This document shows, one piece after another, positions 41,238 to 50,975 of a stretch of 64,000 nucleotides of DNA. The notes below the pieces were generated by a model. The model did not search any database. It was not told the origin of the DNA and saw nothing but the letters and a program-made list of their open reading frames with translations. Location: positions 1,323,501 through 1,387,500 of the forward strand of contig NZ_CP135436.1 of assembly GCF_032340315.1 (NCBI RefSeq), written 5' to 3'. The position numbers and the translations under genes were made by a program. Every line of letters starts with the position of its first letter. Positions within the stretch are counted from its first letter, which is position 1. The DNA comes from Streptococcus sp. DTU_2020_1001019_1_SI_AUS_MUR_006 (GTDB lineage: Bacteria > Bacillota > Bacilli > Lactobacillales > Streptococcaceae).

Positions 41238-42578
41238 ATGGAAAAGTATTTATCGGTAGCAACGTTGACCAAGTATTTAAAAATGAAATTCGATAAAGAC
41301 CCCTACTTGGAACGGGTCTATTTAACTGGTCAAGTCTCTAACTTCCGCAAGCGTCCAACGCATCAGTATTTTTCTCTTAAGGATGATCGTGCAGTTATTC
41401 AGGCAACCATTTGGTCAGGTATTTATCAGAAACTAGGTTTTGATTTGGAAGAAGGGATGAAGATCAATGTAGTTGGTCGTGTTCAAGTCTATGAGCCAAG
41501 TGGAAGCTATTCGATTATTATTGAAAAAGCTGAACCAGATGGTGTTGGTGCCTTGGCTATCCAATTTGAACAACTTAAGAAGAAACTGGCAGAAGAAGGT
41601 TTGTTTCAAGAGCGATTTAAACAATCTTTACCACAATTTTCAAAAAAAATAGGTGTGGTGACCAGCCGTAGCGGAGCTGTCATTCAGGATATTATTACGA
41701 CAGTTAGCAGACGCTTCCCTGGTGTGGAAATTGTCTTATATCCTACTAAAGTTCAAGGTGAGGGTGCTGCAGAGGAAATTGCTCGTAATATAACTCGAGC
41801 CAATGAACGTGAGGATTTAGATGTTCTGATTATTGGACGTGGTGGTGGATCCATTGAAGATCTTTGGGCCTTTAACGAAGAGATTGTAGTTCGCTCTATC
41901 TTTGAATCACCGTTACCCATCATTTCAAGTGTGGGTCACGAAACAGATGTCACTTTGGCTGATTTTGTTGCTGACAAGAGAGCGGCAACGCCGACAGCTG
42001 CTGCTGAACTCGCTACACCAGTAACTAAGTTAGATCTTTTGGCCTATCTTCAGAATCAAGAAAAACGAATGACTACAGCAGTTAAGCATACCTTGTCAAA
42101 GAAAAAAGAAGCTTTGAGAATCCTCAGTCAATCGGTCATCTTCAGACAACCAGAGCGTTTATATGACGGTTATCTACAACGCTTGGATCAGTTACAGCTG
42201 CGACTGAAGCAAGGATTGAATGCTGAATTGGTTCGTAATCAACAAAAGGTGCAAGAACAAGTCCACCGTTTGGAACAATTATCACCAATCATCAAAATCC
42301 AGCGTTATCAGGATCATATCCAGCAATTAAAGAAACTGCTGCGAAGCCAGATGGCTGTGACCTATGATGCAAAAGTAGCAGAAGTAAAACGTCTATCAGA
42401 AGCTCTCCTTATGCTAGATACTAGTCGAATTGTAGCCAGAGGTTATGCAATTGTCAAAAAAGGAGAAGTCGTAGTCGCTTCTGCGAAAGATTTGAAAGAA
42501 AATGACCAAGTATCACTGTTGATGCGGGACGGTCAGGTAGAATTAGAGGTTAAAGATGTCAAAACAAAAGAAATTTGA
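41238..42578 (+). CDS. xseA: Exodeoxyribonuclease VII large subunit
   Basis: Single-strand exonuclease subunit for repair. The 446 residues have an N-terminal OB fold (about 1-100, containing [21 protein letters not shown]), the catalytic region with [15 protein letters not shown] and [17 protein letters not shown], and a long coiled-coil-like helical segment (about 270-385) for small-subunit binding. SD AAGGAGG lies at about 41226. It overlaps xseB by 23 bp. Confidence 0.95.
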   Translation: MEKYLSVATLTKYLKMKFDKDPYLERVYLTGQVSNFRKRPTHQYFSLKDDRAVIQATIWSGIYQKLGFDLEEGMKINVVGRVQVYEPSGSYSIIIEKAEPDGVGALAIQFEQLKKKLAEEGLFQERFKQSLPQFSKKIGVVTSRSGAVIQDIITTVSRRFPGVEIVLYPTKVQGEGAAEEIARNITRANEREDLDVLIIGRGGGSIEDLWAFNEEIVVRSIFESPLPIISSVGHETDVTLADFVADKRAATPTAAAELATPVTKLDLLAYLQNQEKRMTTAVKHTLSKKKEALRILSQSVIFRQPERLYDGYLQRLDQLQLRLKQGLNAELVRNQQKVQEQVHRLEQLSPIIKIQRYQDHIQQLKKLLRSQMAVTYDAKVAEVKRLSEALLMLDTSRIVARGYAIVKKGEVVVASAKDLKENDQVSLLMRDGQVELEVKDVKTKEI

Positions 42579-42768
42579 GGAAAATCTAGCAGAACTTGAA
42601 ACGATTGTTCAAAGCTTAGAAAATGGTGAAATTGCTTTGGAAGATGCTATTTCAGTTTTTCAAAAAGGAATGCTCTTATCCAAAGAATTGCAGGCAACAC
42701 TTGATAAGGCTGAAAAGACCTTGGTCAAGGTGATGCAAGAAGATGGAACAGAAAGTGAACTGGTATGA
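42556..42768 (+). CDS. xseB: Exodeoxyribonuclease VII small subunit
   Basis: A 70-residue helical hairpin with the family pattern [19 protein letters not shown] and [12 protein letters not shown]. It binds the coiled-coil arms of XseA. It starts inside xseA and overlaps ispA by ATGA, so all three are translationally coupled. Confidence 0.93.
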   Translation: MSKQKKFEENLAELETIVQSLENGEIALEDAISVFQKGMLLSKELQATLDKAEKTLVKVMQEDGTESELV

Positions 42769-43640
42769 ACAAGCAGGAAAAACTAGCTTTGGTCGAGTCA
42801 GCTCTTGAAGACTTTTATGGCAACCAACAATTTGCATCAAACTTAAGAGAAGCCGTTCTTTATTCCATACATGCAGGTGGTAAAAGGATTCGCCCCTATC
42901 TACTTTTAGAAGTTTTGGAGTCCTTGCAGGTATCTATTGCACCAGCCCATGCACAGGTTGCAGCGGCGCTAGAGATGATTCATACAGGAAGTTTGATCCA
43001 TGATGATCTTCCTGCTATGGATAATGATGATTTTCGTCGGGGGCGTTTGACCAACCATAAGGTGTATGGTGAAGCTCTAGCTATTTTAGCAGGGGATGCG
43101 CTTTTTTTGGATCCCTATGCTTTAATTGCTCAAGCTGATTTGCCGAGTCAAACAAAGGTTGATTTAATAGCTAATTTATCACTTGCTTCTGGAAGTATGG
43201 GAATGGTGGCTGGACAAGTTTTAGATATGGAAGGCGAAGGAAAACACTTGAATTTAGAAGAACTTCAGACTATCCATGCTAATAAGACCGGTAAACTTTT
43301 AGCATTTCCTTTCCAAGCGGCTGGAATCATTGCTGAATTGGATGGAAATCTTCAGAAGCAGCTTAAAACAGTTGGCGAGTTGATTGGCCTGGCTTTCCAA
43401 GTGAGAGATGATGTGCTTGATGTTACAGCAAGTTTTGAGGAAATCGGCAAGACACCCCAGAAAGATTTGCAATCCGAAAAGTCAACCTATCCTGCTTTGT
43501 TGGGATTAGATCAGGCGATAGCATTTTGCAATCAAACCTTGGATCAAGCTAATGCGAAACTAGAAGAGATTAGCCGAGTTGTGAGCTTTGATAAGGAACC
43601 AATTGTGAAAATAGTAGAAAGTTTGAGAATCAATGGCTAA
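42765..43640 (+). CDS. ispA: Polyprenyl (farnesyl/geranyl) diphosphate synthase
   Basis: Chain-elongating prenyltransferase of 291 residues. First Asp-rich motif [16 protein letters not shown], second FQVRDDVLD, and the isopentenyl-diphosphate-binding GGKRIRPYL. It makes the allylic precursor for undecaprenyl phosphate. It overlaps tlyA by 8 bp. Confidence 0.93.
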   Translation: MNKQEKLALVESALEDFYGNQQFASNLREAVLYSIHAGGKRIRPYLLLEVLESLQVSIAPAHAQVAAALEMIHTGSLIHDDLPAMDNDDFRRGRLTNHKVYGEALAILAGDALFLDPYALIAQADLPSQTKVDLIANLSLASGSMGMVAGQVLDMEGEGKHLNLEELQTIHANKTGKLLAFPFQAAGIIAELDGNLQKQLKTVGELIGLAFQVRDDVLDVTASFEEIGKTPQKDLQSEKSTYPALLGLDQAIAFCNQTLDQANAKLEEISRVVSFDKEPIVKIVESLRING

Positions 43641-44448
43641 GGAAAGAGTAGATGTATTAGCTTACAAACAAGGTTTATTTGAAACGAGAGAACAAGCCAA
43701 ACGAGGTGTTATGGCTGGTTTGGTAGTTGCTGTTATAAATGGCGAACGATTTGATAAACCAGGAGAAAAAATTCCTGACGATACAGAGTTGAAACTCAAG
43801 GGCGAGAAACTTAAGTATGTCAGTCGTGGTGGCTTGAAACTTGAGAAGGCGCTAGATATTTTTGATCTATCAGTTGAGGGAAAAACGACCATTGATATCG
43901 GAGCTTCAACTGGAGGTTTTACGGATGTCATGTTGCAAAATGGTGCTAAACAAGTTTTTGCAGTTGATGTTGGTACTAACCAACTGGCATGGAAATTACG
44001 TCAAGACCCTCGTGTTGTCAGTATGGAGCAGTTTAATTTCCGCTATGCTGAAAAGACCGACTTTAATCAGGAACCAAGTTTCGCAAGTATCGATGTCAGT
44101 TTTATTTCCCTAGGCCTTATTCTGCCAGCTTTGCACCGAGTTTTAGCTGATCAAGGGCAGGTTGTTGCTCTAGTTAAACCTCAATTTGAGGCTGGTCGAG
44201 AACAGATTGGTAAAAATGGCATTATCAGAGATGCCAAAGTTCACCAAAATGTTTTAGAATCAGTTACTAAAATGGCAGTTGATGAAGGATTTTCAGTCTT
44301 AGGATTGGACTATTCTCCTATTCAAGGTGGTCATGGGAATATCGAGTTTTTGGCCTATTTGCGAAAAGAAGATCACGCAATCAATCAGGTTACTTCTGAA
44401 ATAGAAAAAATAGTGGAGAAAGCACATAGAGAATTTAAAGATGAATAA
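43633..44448 (+). CDS. tlyA: TlyA-type rRNA methyltransferase
   Basis: A 271-residue protein with an N-terminal S4 RNA-binding domain (about 1-65) and an FtsJ-like methyltransferase domain: SAM motif TIDIGASTGGFTDVMLQNG and the conserved Lys in ALVKPQFEAG. The family 2'-O-methylates rRNA; some members are described as haemolysins. It overlaps ispA and argR, so it is part of the DNA repair / isoprenoid operon. Confidence 0.9.
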   Translation: MAKERVDVLAYKQGLFETREQAKRGVMAGLVVAVINGERFDKPGEKIPDDTELKLKGEKLKYVSRGGLKLEKALDIFDLSVEGKTTIDIGASTGGFTDVMLQNGAKQVFAVDVGTNQLAWKLRQDPRVVSMEQFNFRYAEKTDFNQEPSFASIDVSFISLGLILPALHRVLADQGQVVALVKPQFEAGREQIGKNGIIRDAKVHQNVLESVTKMAVDEGFSVLGLDYSPIQGGHGNIEFLAYLRKEDHAINQVTSEIEKIVEKAHREFKDE

Positions 44449-44872
44449 AAAAGAGAGACTTGAGAAGATTAGAAGATTTGTTACAGATTATCAAATCGGC
44501 ACACAGGAAGAAATCGTTGAACACTTGAGAGAAGCGGGTATCTCTGCTACTCAAGCAACAGTCTCCCGAGATATTAAAGAATTAGGTATTGTAAAAATTC
44601 CATTGAAAGACAATACTTACATTTATGAATTACCAAAATCAATCGTTAGAAGCTTGCAATTGGCAGAAAACAATATTGTTCATGCTGAACGAATGGGATA
44701 TATGATCAATTTGCAAGTCATTCCAGGAAATACTGTTTTCGTTAAGAGTCAGTTGATGGCTGTTTTTTCTGACCAAATTTTTAGCTGTATTGCTGATGAT
44801 AATTCCATCTTGATGGTATTGAGAAGTGAAGAAACAGCCAAAGATATTTTTGAGCAAGTTAAAAATTGGTAG
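44441..44872 (+). CDS. argR: ArgR-family transcriptional regulator
   Basis: A 143-residue regulator with an N-terminal winged helix (about 1-68, EEIVEHLREAGISATQATVSRDIKEL split across helix and wing) and a C-terminal oligomerisation/arginine-binding domain. The usual arginine-binding loop GTxAGDDT reads SCIADDNS here (115-122), so ligand response may be altered. It sits directly before recN, the classic Firmicute arrangement. Confidence 0.9.
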   Translation: MNKKERLEKIRRFVTDYQIGTQEEIVEHLREAGISATQATVSRDIKELGIVKIPLKDNTYIYELPKSIVRSLQLAENNIVHAERMGYMINLQVIPGNTVFVKSQLMAVFSDQIFSCIADDNSILMVLRSEETAKDIFEQVKNW

Positions 44873-44878
44873 GATTAT

Positions 44879-46546
44879 ATGTTACTGGAAATTTCGATTA
44901 AAAATTTTGCTATCATCGAATCAATTTCTCTGAATTTTGAACAAGGGATGACAGTTTTAACTGGTGAAACAGGTGCGGGTAAATCAATCATTATTGATGC
45001 TATGAATATGATGTTAGGAGCTCGAGCTACAACAGAGGTTATTCGTCATGGGGCTCCCAAAGCAGAAATTGAAGGTCTTTTTTCAATTGAAAGTACTCGC
45101 GCGCTAGAAGAAATTTTTGATGAACAAGGATTAGAATTGAGTGATGAAATCATTATTCGTCGCGAAATTTTACAAAACGGTCGGAGCATCAGTCGTGTCA
45201 ATGGACAGATGGTTAATCTTTCAGTATTAAGGACGATTGGTCAACAGCTAGTTGATATCCATGGTCAACATGACCAAGAGGAGTTAATGCGCCCACATCG
45301 ACATATCCAGATGTTGGATGAGTTTGGGGACACTTCTTTCTTTGAAGTAAAAGAAGCCTATCAGATGAGCTTTGATAACTATCGCCGTATGCGTAAGCAA
45401 GTGCTTGACATCAAAAAAAATCAGCAGGAACACAAGGCTCGTATTGAAATGTTGGAATTTCAGATTGCTGAGATTGAAGCAGCTAATTTGAAAGCTGGTG
45501 AAGATATTGTCCTTAATCAAGAAAGAGACAAACTACTGAACCATAAACATATTGCCGATACTTTAACAAATGCTTATAGTATGCTTGATAATGAAGAATT
45601 TTCAAGCCTTGCAAATGTTCGTTCGGCCATGAATGATATGGAAAGTCTTGAAGAGTTTGATCCAGAGTATCGTGAGATTTCAAGCTCCCTTTCTGAATCC
45701 TATTATGTTCTAGAAGATATAACCAAGCGATTGGAATCCATTATCGATGATTTAGATTTTGATGGTAATCGTCTGATGCAGGTTGAAAGTCGACTAGATT
45801 TGATTCATACCATTACCCGTAAGTATGGTAGTAGTGTAGATGATGTCCTTGAATACTTTGCCAAGATTACAGACGAATACAATCTTCTAACAGGAAATAA
45901 TCTATCTTCTGAAGATATGGAAATCGAACTCAAGAAACTTGAAAAAAATCTTGTGGACCTAGCAGGTCAAGTTGCTCAGGCTCGCCATAAAATAGCGAAG
46001 GACTTAGAAGCTGAAATCAAGCAAGAATTGCAAGACCTTTACATGGAGAAAGCACAATTTCAAGTTCGTTTTAGTCAAGGAAAATTCAGTCGTGAAGGTA
46101 ATGAGAGTGTTGAATTTTACATTTCAACCAATCCTGGAGAAGATTTTAAACCTTTAGTAAAAGTAGCTTCTGGTGGAGAGTTGTCTCGTCTCATGCTAGC
46201 CATTAAGTCTGCCTTTTCTCGAAAGGAAGGCAAGACTAGCATTGTCTTTGATGAAGTAGATACGGGAGTTTCAGGTCGTGTAGCTCAAGCCATCGCACAA
46301 AAAATTCACAAAATTGGACAGCACGGTCAAGTATTAGCTATTTCTCACCTTCCTCAAGTTATTGCGATTGCAGATTATCAGTTCTTCATCGAAAAGATTA
46401 GCAATGAATATTCGACCGTTTCAACAGTTCGCTTGTTAACAGTTGAAGAAAGGATTGAAGAAGTCGCTAAGATGTTGGCTGGAGAGAATGTGACAGAAGC
46501 AGCATTGAATCAAGCGAGAGAATTATTACAAAGTAAGGAGAAATAA
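44879..46546 (+). CDS. recN: DNA repair protein RecN
   Basis: SMC-like ATPase acting in double-strand break repair. The 555 residues have Walker A GETGAGKSIIIDA near the N-terminus, two coiled-coil stretches (about 150-225 and 290-385), and the ABC signature SGGELSRLMLA with Walker B IVFDEVDTGVSG in the C-terminal half. It lies six bases after argR. Confidence 0.96.
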   Translation: MLLEISIKNFAIIESISLNFEQGMTVLTGETGAGKSIIIDAMNMMLGARATTEVIRHGAPKAEIEGLFSIESTRALEEIFDEQGLELSDEIIIRREILQNGRSISRVNGQMVNLSVLRTIGQQLVDIHGQHDQEELMRPHRHIQMLDEFGDTSFFEVKEAYQMSFDNYRRMRKQVLDIKKNQQEHKARIEMLEFQIAEIEAANLKAGEDIVLNQERDKLLNHKHIADTLTNAYSMLDNEEFSSLANVRSAMNDMESLEEFDPEYREISSSLSESYYVLEDITKRLESIIDDLDFDGNRLMQVESRLDLIHTITRKYGSSVDDVLEYFAKITDEYNLLTGNNLSSEDMEIELKKLEKNLVDLAGQVAQARHKIAKDLEAEIKQELQDLYMEKAQFQVRFSQGKFSREGNESVEFYISTNPGEDFKPLVKVASGGELSRLMLAIKSAFSRKEGKTSIVFDEVDTGVSGRVAQAIAQKIHKIGQHGQVLAISHLPQVIAIADYQFFIEKISNEYSTVSTVRLLTVEERIEEVAKMLAGENVTEAALNQARELLQSKEK

Positions 46547-47275
46547 ATGACAGACTATTATGTAATTGGTGATGTCCACGGAAAAGCTGGAATGTTAGAA
46601 GACTTACTAAAAACATGGGATGGCAAGACTCAATTGCTCTTTCTTGGAGATTTGATTGATAGAGGAGAAGATAGCCGCCGTGTTCTTGAAATGGTCAAGG
46701 ACTTGGTAGAAAATCAAGGAGCGATTTGCATATCAGGAAATCACGAGTACATGTTTTTAACTTGGTTGGATAATCCTGAAGAAAGCTATGACCACTATCG
46801 TCGTAATGGCGGGGATACAACTATTAATTCTATTTTGGGGCGTCCACTGGATGCACCAGTAGATGGAGTAGCAGATGCTAAGCGTGTCGAGACTGAAGCA
46901 GCCGACTTAGTGGAGTTTATCCGTCAGATGCCTTTTGTGATTGAAACAGATAAGTATATCTTTGTTCATGCCGGTATTGATTTGACTTTGGATGATTGGC
47001 ACGATACTACTGACTATAAGAAGGTATGGCTCAGAAAACCATTTCACGAAGCAGCCAATCATACTGGAAAAACCATTGTCTTTGGACATACACCAGTCTA
47101 TGGTTTGTTGGATCAAAAACCTGGTACATCTGAACTTTGGATGACAGAAGACGGTAAGATTGGAATGGATGGAGGAGCTGTTTACGGCGGTGTCCTTCAC
47201 GGTATTGTCTTTACCGACCAAGGTATGACAGAACACTATTTTATCGAAAATGACGGCTTTGTTGCTGAAGATTAG
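46547..47275 (+). CDS. PrpE/ApaH-type metallophosphatase
   Basis: A 242-residue calcineurin-type phosphoesterase. Metal-binding motifs are visible: YVIGDVHGK, FLGDLIDRGED, ISGNHEYM, a late FVHAGID and VFGHTPV. These match Ser/Thr phosphatase / diadenosine tetraphosphatase-like proteins; the substrate is not fixed by sequence. Start ATG follows the recN stop directly with SD AAGGAG inside the recN end. Confidence 0.85.
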   Translation: MTDYYVIGDVHGKAGMLEDLLKTWDGKTQLLFLGDLIDRGEDSRRVLEMVKDLVENQGAICISGNHEYMFLTWLDNPEESYDHYRRNGGDTTINSILGRPLDAPVDGVADAKRVETEAADLVEFIRQMPFVIETDKYIFVHAGIDLTLDDWHDTTDYKKVWLRKPFHEAANHTGKTIVFGHTPVYGLLDQKPGTSELWMTEDGKIGMDGGAVYGGVLHGIVFTDQGMTEHYFIENDGFVAED

Positions 47276-47296
47276 TACTCCTAACAGGGTATGGTC

Positions 47297-47325
47297 TTGT
47301 CAAAATGTTAAAAACAATTTATAAT
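47297..47325 (+). promoter_or_regulatory. lepA promoter
   Basis: TTGTCA, a 17-bp spacer and TATAAT. The promoter is bracketed by an 8-bp inverted repeat, CAGGGTAT (47285) and ATACCCTG (47332). Confidence 0.75.
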
Positions 47326-47353
47326 TAATAGATACCCTGAAAGGAAGAGAATG

Positions 47354-49177
47354 ATGAACTTAGAAGAATTGAAAAAACGACAGGAGAAGATTCGTAACTT
47401 CTCTATTATCGCCCATATTGACCATGGAAAGTCAACACTAGCAGACCGTATTTTGGAAAAGACAGAGACAGTTTCCAGTCGTGAAATGCAGGCCCAACTT
47501 CTTGATAGTATGGATTTAGAGCGTGAGCGTGGAATTACTATCAAGCTTAATGCTATCGAGCTTAATTATACAGCTAAAGATGGTGAGACTTATATCTTCC
47601 ACTTGATTGACACACCTGGACACGTGGACTTTACCTATGAGGTTTCACGTTCCCTAGCTGCTTGTGAGGGTGCTATCTTAGTAGTCGATGCCGCCCAAGG
47701 GATTGAGGCTCAAACACTGGCAAACGTCTATCTTGCTTTGGATAATGATTTGGAAATTCTTCCAGTTATCAATAAGATTGACCTACCAGCAGCAGATCCA
47801 GAGCGCGTGCGAACAGAAATTGAAGATGTTATTGGTCTAGACGCTAGCGAAGCAGTGTTGGCTTCAGCCAAGGCGGGTATCGGTATCGAAGAAATTCTCG
47901 AGCAAATTGTCGAAAAAGTACCAGCACCAACTGGTGACGTGTCAGCACCATTGAAAGCTTTGATTTTCGACTCAGTTTACGATGCTTATCGTGGGGTTAT
48001 CCTCCAAGTTCGTGTTATGGATGGGGTAGTCAAACCAGGTGATAAGATTCAGCTAATGAGTAATGGTAAAACCTTCGATGTAACTGAAGTCGGAATCTTC
48101 ACACCTAAAGCTGTAGGACGAGACTTCCTTGCGACAGGTGACGTTGGTTATATCGCGGCTTCTATCAAGACGGTTCAGGACACACGTGTCGGTGATACAG
48201 TAACCTTGGCGATAAATCCAGCGACTGAACCACTTTCAGGATACAAGCAGATGAATCCAATGGTTTTCGCAGGTCTCTATCCAATCGAGTCAAATAAATA
48301 CAATGACCTTCGTGAAGCTCTTGAAAAATTGCAACTGAATGATGCTAGCTTGCAGTTTGAACCAGAAACATCCCAGGCTCTTGGATTTGGTTTCCGTTGT
48401 GGTTTCCTTGGACTTCTTCATATGGATGTTATTCAGGAACGTTTGGAACGTGAGTTTAACATCGACCTCATCATGACAGCTCCGTCTGTTATCTACAAGG
48501 TTAATCAGACTGATGGTGAGTCTATGGATGTGTCTAACCCATCCGAGTTTCCTGATCCTACAAAGATTGCAACTATCGAAGAACCTTATGTTAAGGCGCA
48601 AATCATGGTACCGCAGGAGTTTGTCGGAGCAGTAATGGAATTGGCTCAACGCAAGCGTGGGGACTTTGTAACTATGGACTATATTGATGATAATCGTGTC
48701 AATGTCATCTATCAAATCCCACTAGCTGAAATCGTCTTTGACTTCTTTGATAAGCTCAAATCTTCAACACGCGGTTATGCAAGCTTTGATTATGAATTAT
48801 CAGAGTATCGTCCATCTAAGCTGGTGAAAATGGATATCCTTCTTAATGGTGCTAAGGTGGATGCTCTTAGCTTTATTGTTCACAAAGACTTTGCTTATGA
48901 ACGTGGGAAACTCATTGTTGATAAGCTCAAGAAAATCATCCCTCGTCAACAATTTGAAGTGCCGATTCAAGCAGCTATTGGGCACAAGATTGTGGCTCGT
49001 ACTGATATCAAGGCTCTTCGTAAGAACGTACTTGCTAAGTGTTACGGTGGTGACGTTTCTCGTAAACGCAAACTCCTTGAAAAACAAAAAGCTGGTAAGA
49101 AACGCATGAAAGCCATCGGTTCTGTAGAAGTACCACAAGAAGCCTTCCTCAGCGTATTGAGCATGGATGAAGAATAG
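47354..49177 (+). CDS. lepA: Elongation factor 4 (LepA)
   Basis: Ribosome-associated GTPase. The 607 residues have the G domain at the N-terminus with [29 protein letters not shown] and NKIDLP, then EF-G-like domains and the LepA-specific C-terminal domain ending in lysine-rich [17 protein letters not shown]. Two adjacent Met codons exist; [10 protein letters not shown] at 47354 is the family start, after SD AAGGAAGAG. Confidence 0.96.
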   Translation: MNLEELKKRQEKIRNFSIIAHIDHGKSTLADRILEKTETVSSREMQAQLLDSMDLERERGITIKLNAIELNYTAKDGETYIFHLIDTPGHVDFTYEVSRSLAACEGAILVVDAAQGIEAQTLANVYLALDNDLEILPVINKIDLPAADPERVRTEIEDVIGLDASEAVLASAKAGIGIEEILEQIVEKVPAPTGDVSAPLKALIFDSVYDAYRGVILQVRVMDGVVKPGDKIQLMSNGKTFDVTEVGIFTPKAVGRDFLATGDVGYIAASIKTVQDTRVGDTVTLAINPATEPLSGYKQMNPMVFAGLYPIESNKYNDLREALEKLQLNDASLQFEPETSQALGFGFRCGFLGLLHMDVIQERLEREFNIDLIMTAPSVIYKVNQTDGESMDVSNPSEFPDPTKIATIEEPYVKAQIMVPQEFVGAVMELAQRKRGDFVTMDYIDDNRVNVIYQIPLAEIVFDFFDKLKSSTRGYASFDYELSEYRPSKLVKMDILLNGAKVDALSFIVHKDFAYERGKLIVDKLKKIIPRQQFEVPIQAAIGHKIVARTDIKALRKNVLAKCYGGDVSRKRKLLEKQKAGKKRMKAIGSVEVPQEAFLSVLSMDEE

Positions 49178-49224
49178 TTGAGCTCTCAAGAAAAAATAAG
49201 ATAAATATAAAATAATGATTTTTT

Positions 49225-49346
49225 AAGAGGCTGGGTAAAAAGTCAATTTTCTCCGAAAATGAAAAAATATAACGCATAGTATCAAGGTTTTCAACATCTG
49301 ATATTATGCGTTTTTCTGATTTTAAAGATTTTTTGCCCATCCTCTT
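49225..49346. repeat. Inverted-repeat element (GAGGCTGGG type)
   Basis: A hairpin-forming element of about 120 bp. Outer arms are AAGAGGCTGGGTAAAAAGTC and, inverted, GATTTTTTGCCCATCCTCTT. Inner arms are AACGCATAGTATCA and TGATATTATGCGTT. Elements of this form are common between genes in mitis-group genomes as I recall. It probably also serves as a terminator for lepA and abuts an IS200-type remnant. Confidence 0.75.
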
Positions 49347-49349
49347 TTC

Positions 49350-49706
49350 TTAATGTTTGACAAACGCGTCAACCTCAAGTATAGCAGATTGAACTTGGAA
49401 TAGTACACTAAAGATTCTAAAACATTTTTAGAAATTGATTTGACTTTCCTAATCTCTTTGTTCATGTCTTATTTCAATCAACTATACAAGTTTGGGAATC
49501 GGTATTTCTGGGCGGAAGGTTATTATGTGAGTACAGTAGGTCTCAATGAAGCCACAATTAAGAAATATATTCAAGATTAAAGAAATTATCCAGTGGATGA
49601 TTTCTAAACGAGTATGAAAATTTGAAAATAAGTAAAGCATGATCTATCACTAGATAAATTGAGTGTAAAAGAATATGAGGATCCCTTTAGGGATAGTAGC
49701 AAGTAA
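49350..49706 (+). pseudogene. IS200-type transposase (TnpA) remnant
   Basis: Only the C-terminal third survives, in pieces. LMFDKRVNLKY is encoded at 49350-49382. After about 110 bp of foreign sequence, KFGNRYFWAEGYYVSTV...KYIQD follows at 49498-49577, ending in TAA. After about 57 bp of more foreign sequence, HDLSLDKLSVKEYEDPFRDS runs to a TAA at 49704. These fragments match the end of streptococcal IS200/IS605-type Y1 transposases. The first inserted block carries a stem-like TTCTAAAACATTTTTAGAA. Confidence 0.75.
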
Positions 49707-49860
49707 TACTCACGCCTTTTTAAGAGGCAAGTGACGAGTCAAGAGCAATGAGGCTTGAACAAGGTGAAAGCCAGCGTCTTTAGGCGCTGGCTGGTAATTT
49801 GGGCTTATAGCGTTAGTGCAAACCACCCGTTAGATGGGTGGTTATGTTTTTTTGATTTTT
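49707..49860 (+). mobile_element. Right end of the IS200-type remnant
   Basis: Non-coding tail after the transposase remnant with two clear hairpins: AGCCAGCG/CGCTGGCT and AACCACCCGT...ATGGGTGGTT (49821-49843), followed by a T-run. Subterminal hairpins are typical of IS200/IS605 ends. Confidence 0.6.
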
Positions 49861-49910
49861 TTCAATTTTTATTCTACAATAAAATTATATGAAGAGAAGG
49901 CGGTAACAAT

Positions 49911-50108
49911 ATGCTTAATGCGAAAATTTTTTATATATTTTTATTTTTGATCGTTGTCGAAACTACAGGCTTGTTGTTGTTGAAAAGAGGTCTCGAAATG
50001 GGTTATTTAGACACAAAAGCTATTATCCTCGCAATTTTTTCATTTGCTTTTTACAACCTATGTTCATTCGTTTGGGTCTACTTTACAATAAAAAACAATA
50101 AAAAATAA
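49911..50108 (+). CDS. Short two-helix membrane protein, SMR-like N-terminal half
   Basis: A 65-residue protein with two hydrophobic segments (about 5-24 and 35-60) and a basic C-terminus. The first helix, YIFLFLIVVETTGLLLLK, resembles helix 1 of small multidrug resistance proteins of EmrE type, with a Glu where their essential Glu14 lies. SMR proteins have four helices over about 105 residues, so this is either truncated or a different two-helix protein. SD AGAAGGCGG lies at about 49893. It sits within decayed DNA. Confidence 0.4.
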   Translation: MLNAKIFYIFLFLIVVETTGLLLLKRGLEMGYLDTKAIILAIFSFAFYNLCSFVWVYFTIKNNKK

Positions 50109-50222
50109 ATAGACGTATTTTTAGTCAGAACCTCTCAAAAAACGCATTTTCTTGCACCTGCTCCGTAAATGTGTTATACGGATTCTGCGAAAAAGTGATA
50201 GTTTTCTAAGCCATGAGCAATG

Positions 50223-50262
50223 GAAAAGCACCAGCAGTACGAATGCTGAGGCTTTTTTTACG
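50223..50262 (+). terminator. Terminator-like hairpin
   Basis: AAAAGCACCAGCA pairs with TGCTGAGGCTTTT, followed by a T-run, in the non-coding stretch between the small membrane protein and the pseudogene. Confidence 0.55.
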
Positions 50263-50327
50263 TGGTTGCAAATCACGTCCGGCCCAGTGGCACTTAATCA
50301 TCACCTTTCTTATCTAGCCAGACATAA

Positions 50328-50777
50328 GAAACTCAAATAGTAGGTTCAGATGATTATCGCTATGTAAAAATTCCTAAATCATGGGTTCATTTCAAAGAAA
50401 TTGAAGGTGGAGATGATATTCAGTACTGTGATGGGACGGATGTCAATATTGTAACTCTCAATACCTTTAAACCTTAGCAGTTTGGTATTAGTGAAAGTGA
50501 ATATGCAGCTCTTGAAACTGTTCAAATTTCAACTAGCATTTATGAATCTAAACAGAAAAGTCAAGACTTTTCCAAGGTATGGGGGTCAAAATCAACTATC
50601 GGAGGCTATGAGGCATACGTAGTAAACTGTATTGCGAAGAATGGTAAATATCTAATTATCTGGGTATTTAAATCCGATGATGGCAAGTTTAGATACGTTT
50701 CTCTCGAAGGTGTTCCAGAGGTATTAAAAAATCTCCTTCCAATGGTTGAAGAAAGTTGGACCAATAAAAAGAGTTAA
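50328..50777 (+). pseudogene. Decayed gene, lipoprotein-like C-terminal part
   Basis: A reading frame of 150 codons without a start, containing one in-frame TAG at 50475 and closing with TAA at 50777. The translation reads SDDYRYVKIPKSWVHFKEIEG, then FGISESEYAALETVQ and, later, IGGYEAYVVNCIAKNGKYLI and LPMVEESW. The pattern recalls small secreted or lipoproteins of streptococci whose N-terminus has been lost; no family can be named. Confidence 0.55.
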
Positions 50778-50860
50778 TATCGTGAAAACAGGAGGCATTC
50801 CTGTTTTTTGTTTTACTTATTAAGAAATTTATAAAAAATATGTTTGAAATTAGCAAATGT

Positions 50861-50940
50861 TTAAAACGTAAACAAAAAAACAAAAACCAAACAAAATACA
50901 ACAAAAAAACATTGACAACGGTTTCATATAGTGTTATACT
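50861..50940 (+). promoter_or_regulatory. gat operon promoter with cre
   Basis: TTGACA (50912), a 17-bp spacer and TATACT (50935-50940) make a strong promoter. TGACAACGGTTTCA at 50913-50926 is a 13-of-14 cre match overlapping the -35. A second, weaker cre-like site (TTAAAACGTAAACA, 12 of 14) lies at 50861-50874, inside a TGTTTA/TAAACA palindrome. The stretch between is A-rich with repeated AAACAAAA, resembling the lacA operator only loosely. Confidence 0.75.
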
Positions 50941-50975
50941 TATACCATAAAAGTTAAATGTGAAGGGAGAAGGTC

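Noticed and set aside
50225..50262. cin-box-like TACGAATG near 50.24 kb
   Set aside because: It is in the loop of a terminator-like hairpin, is one base off the octamer, and no gene follows in sense.
50152..50340. A 62-codon frame starting with TTG in the decayed region
   Set aside because: No SD, an internal terminator-like hairpin, and no protein-like pattern; it lies between other remnants.
50871..50911. LacR-type operator before gatA
   Set aside because: The A-rich AAACAAAA repeats match the lacA 13-mer at only about nine of 13 positions and could arise from base composition.
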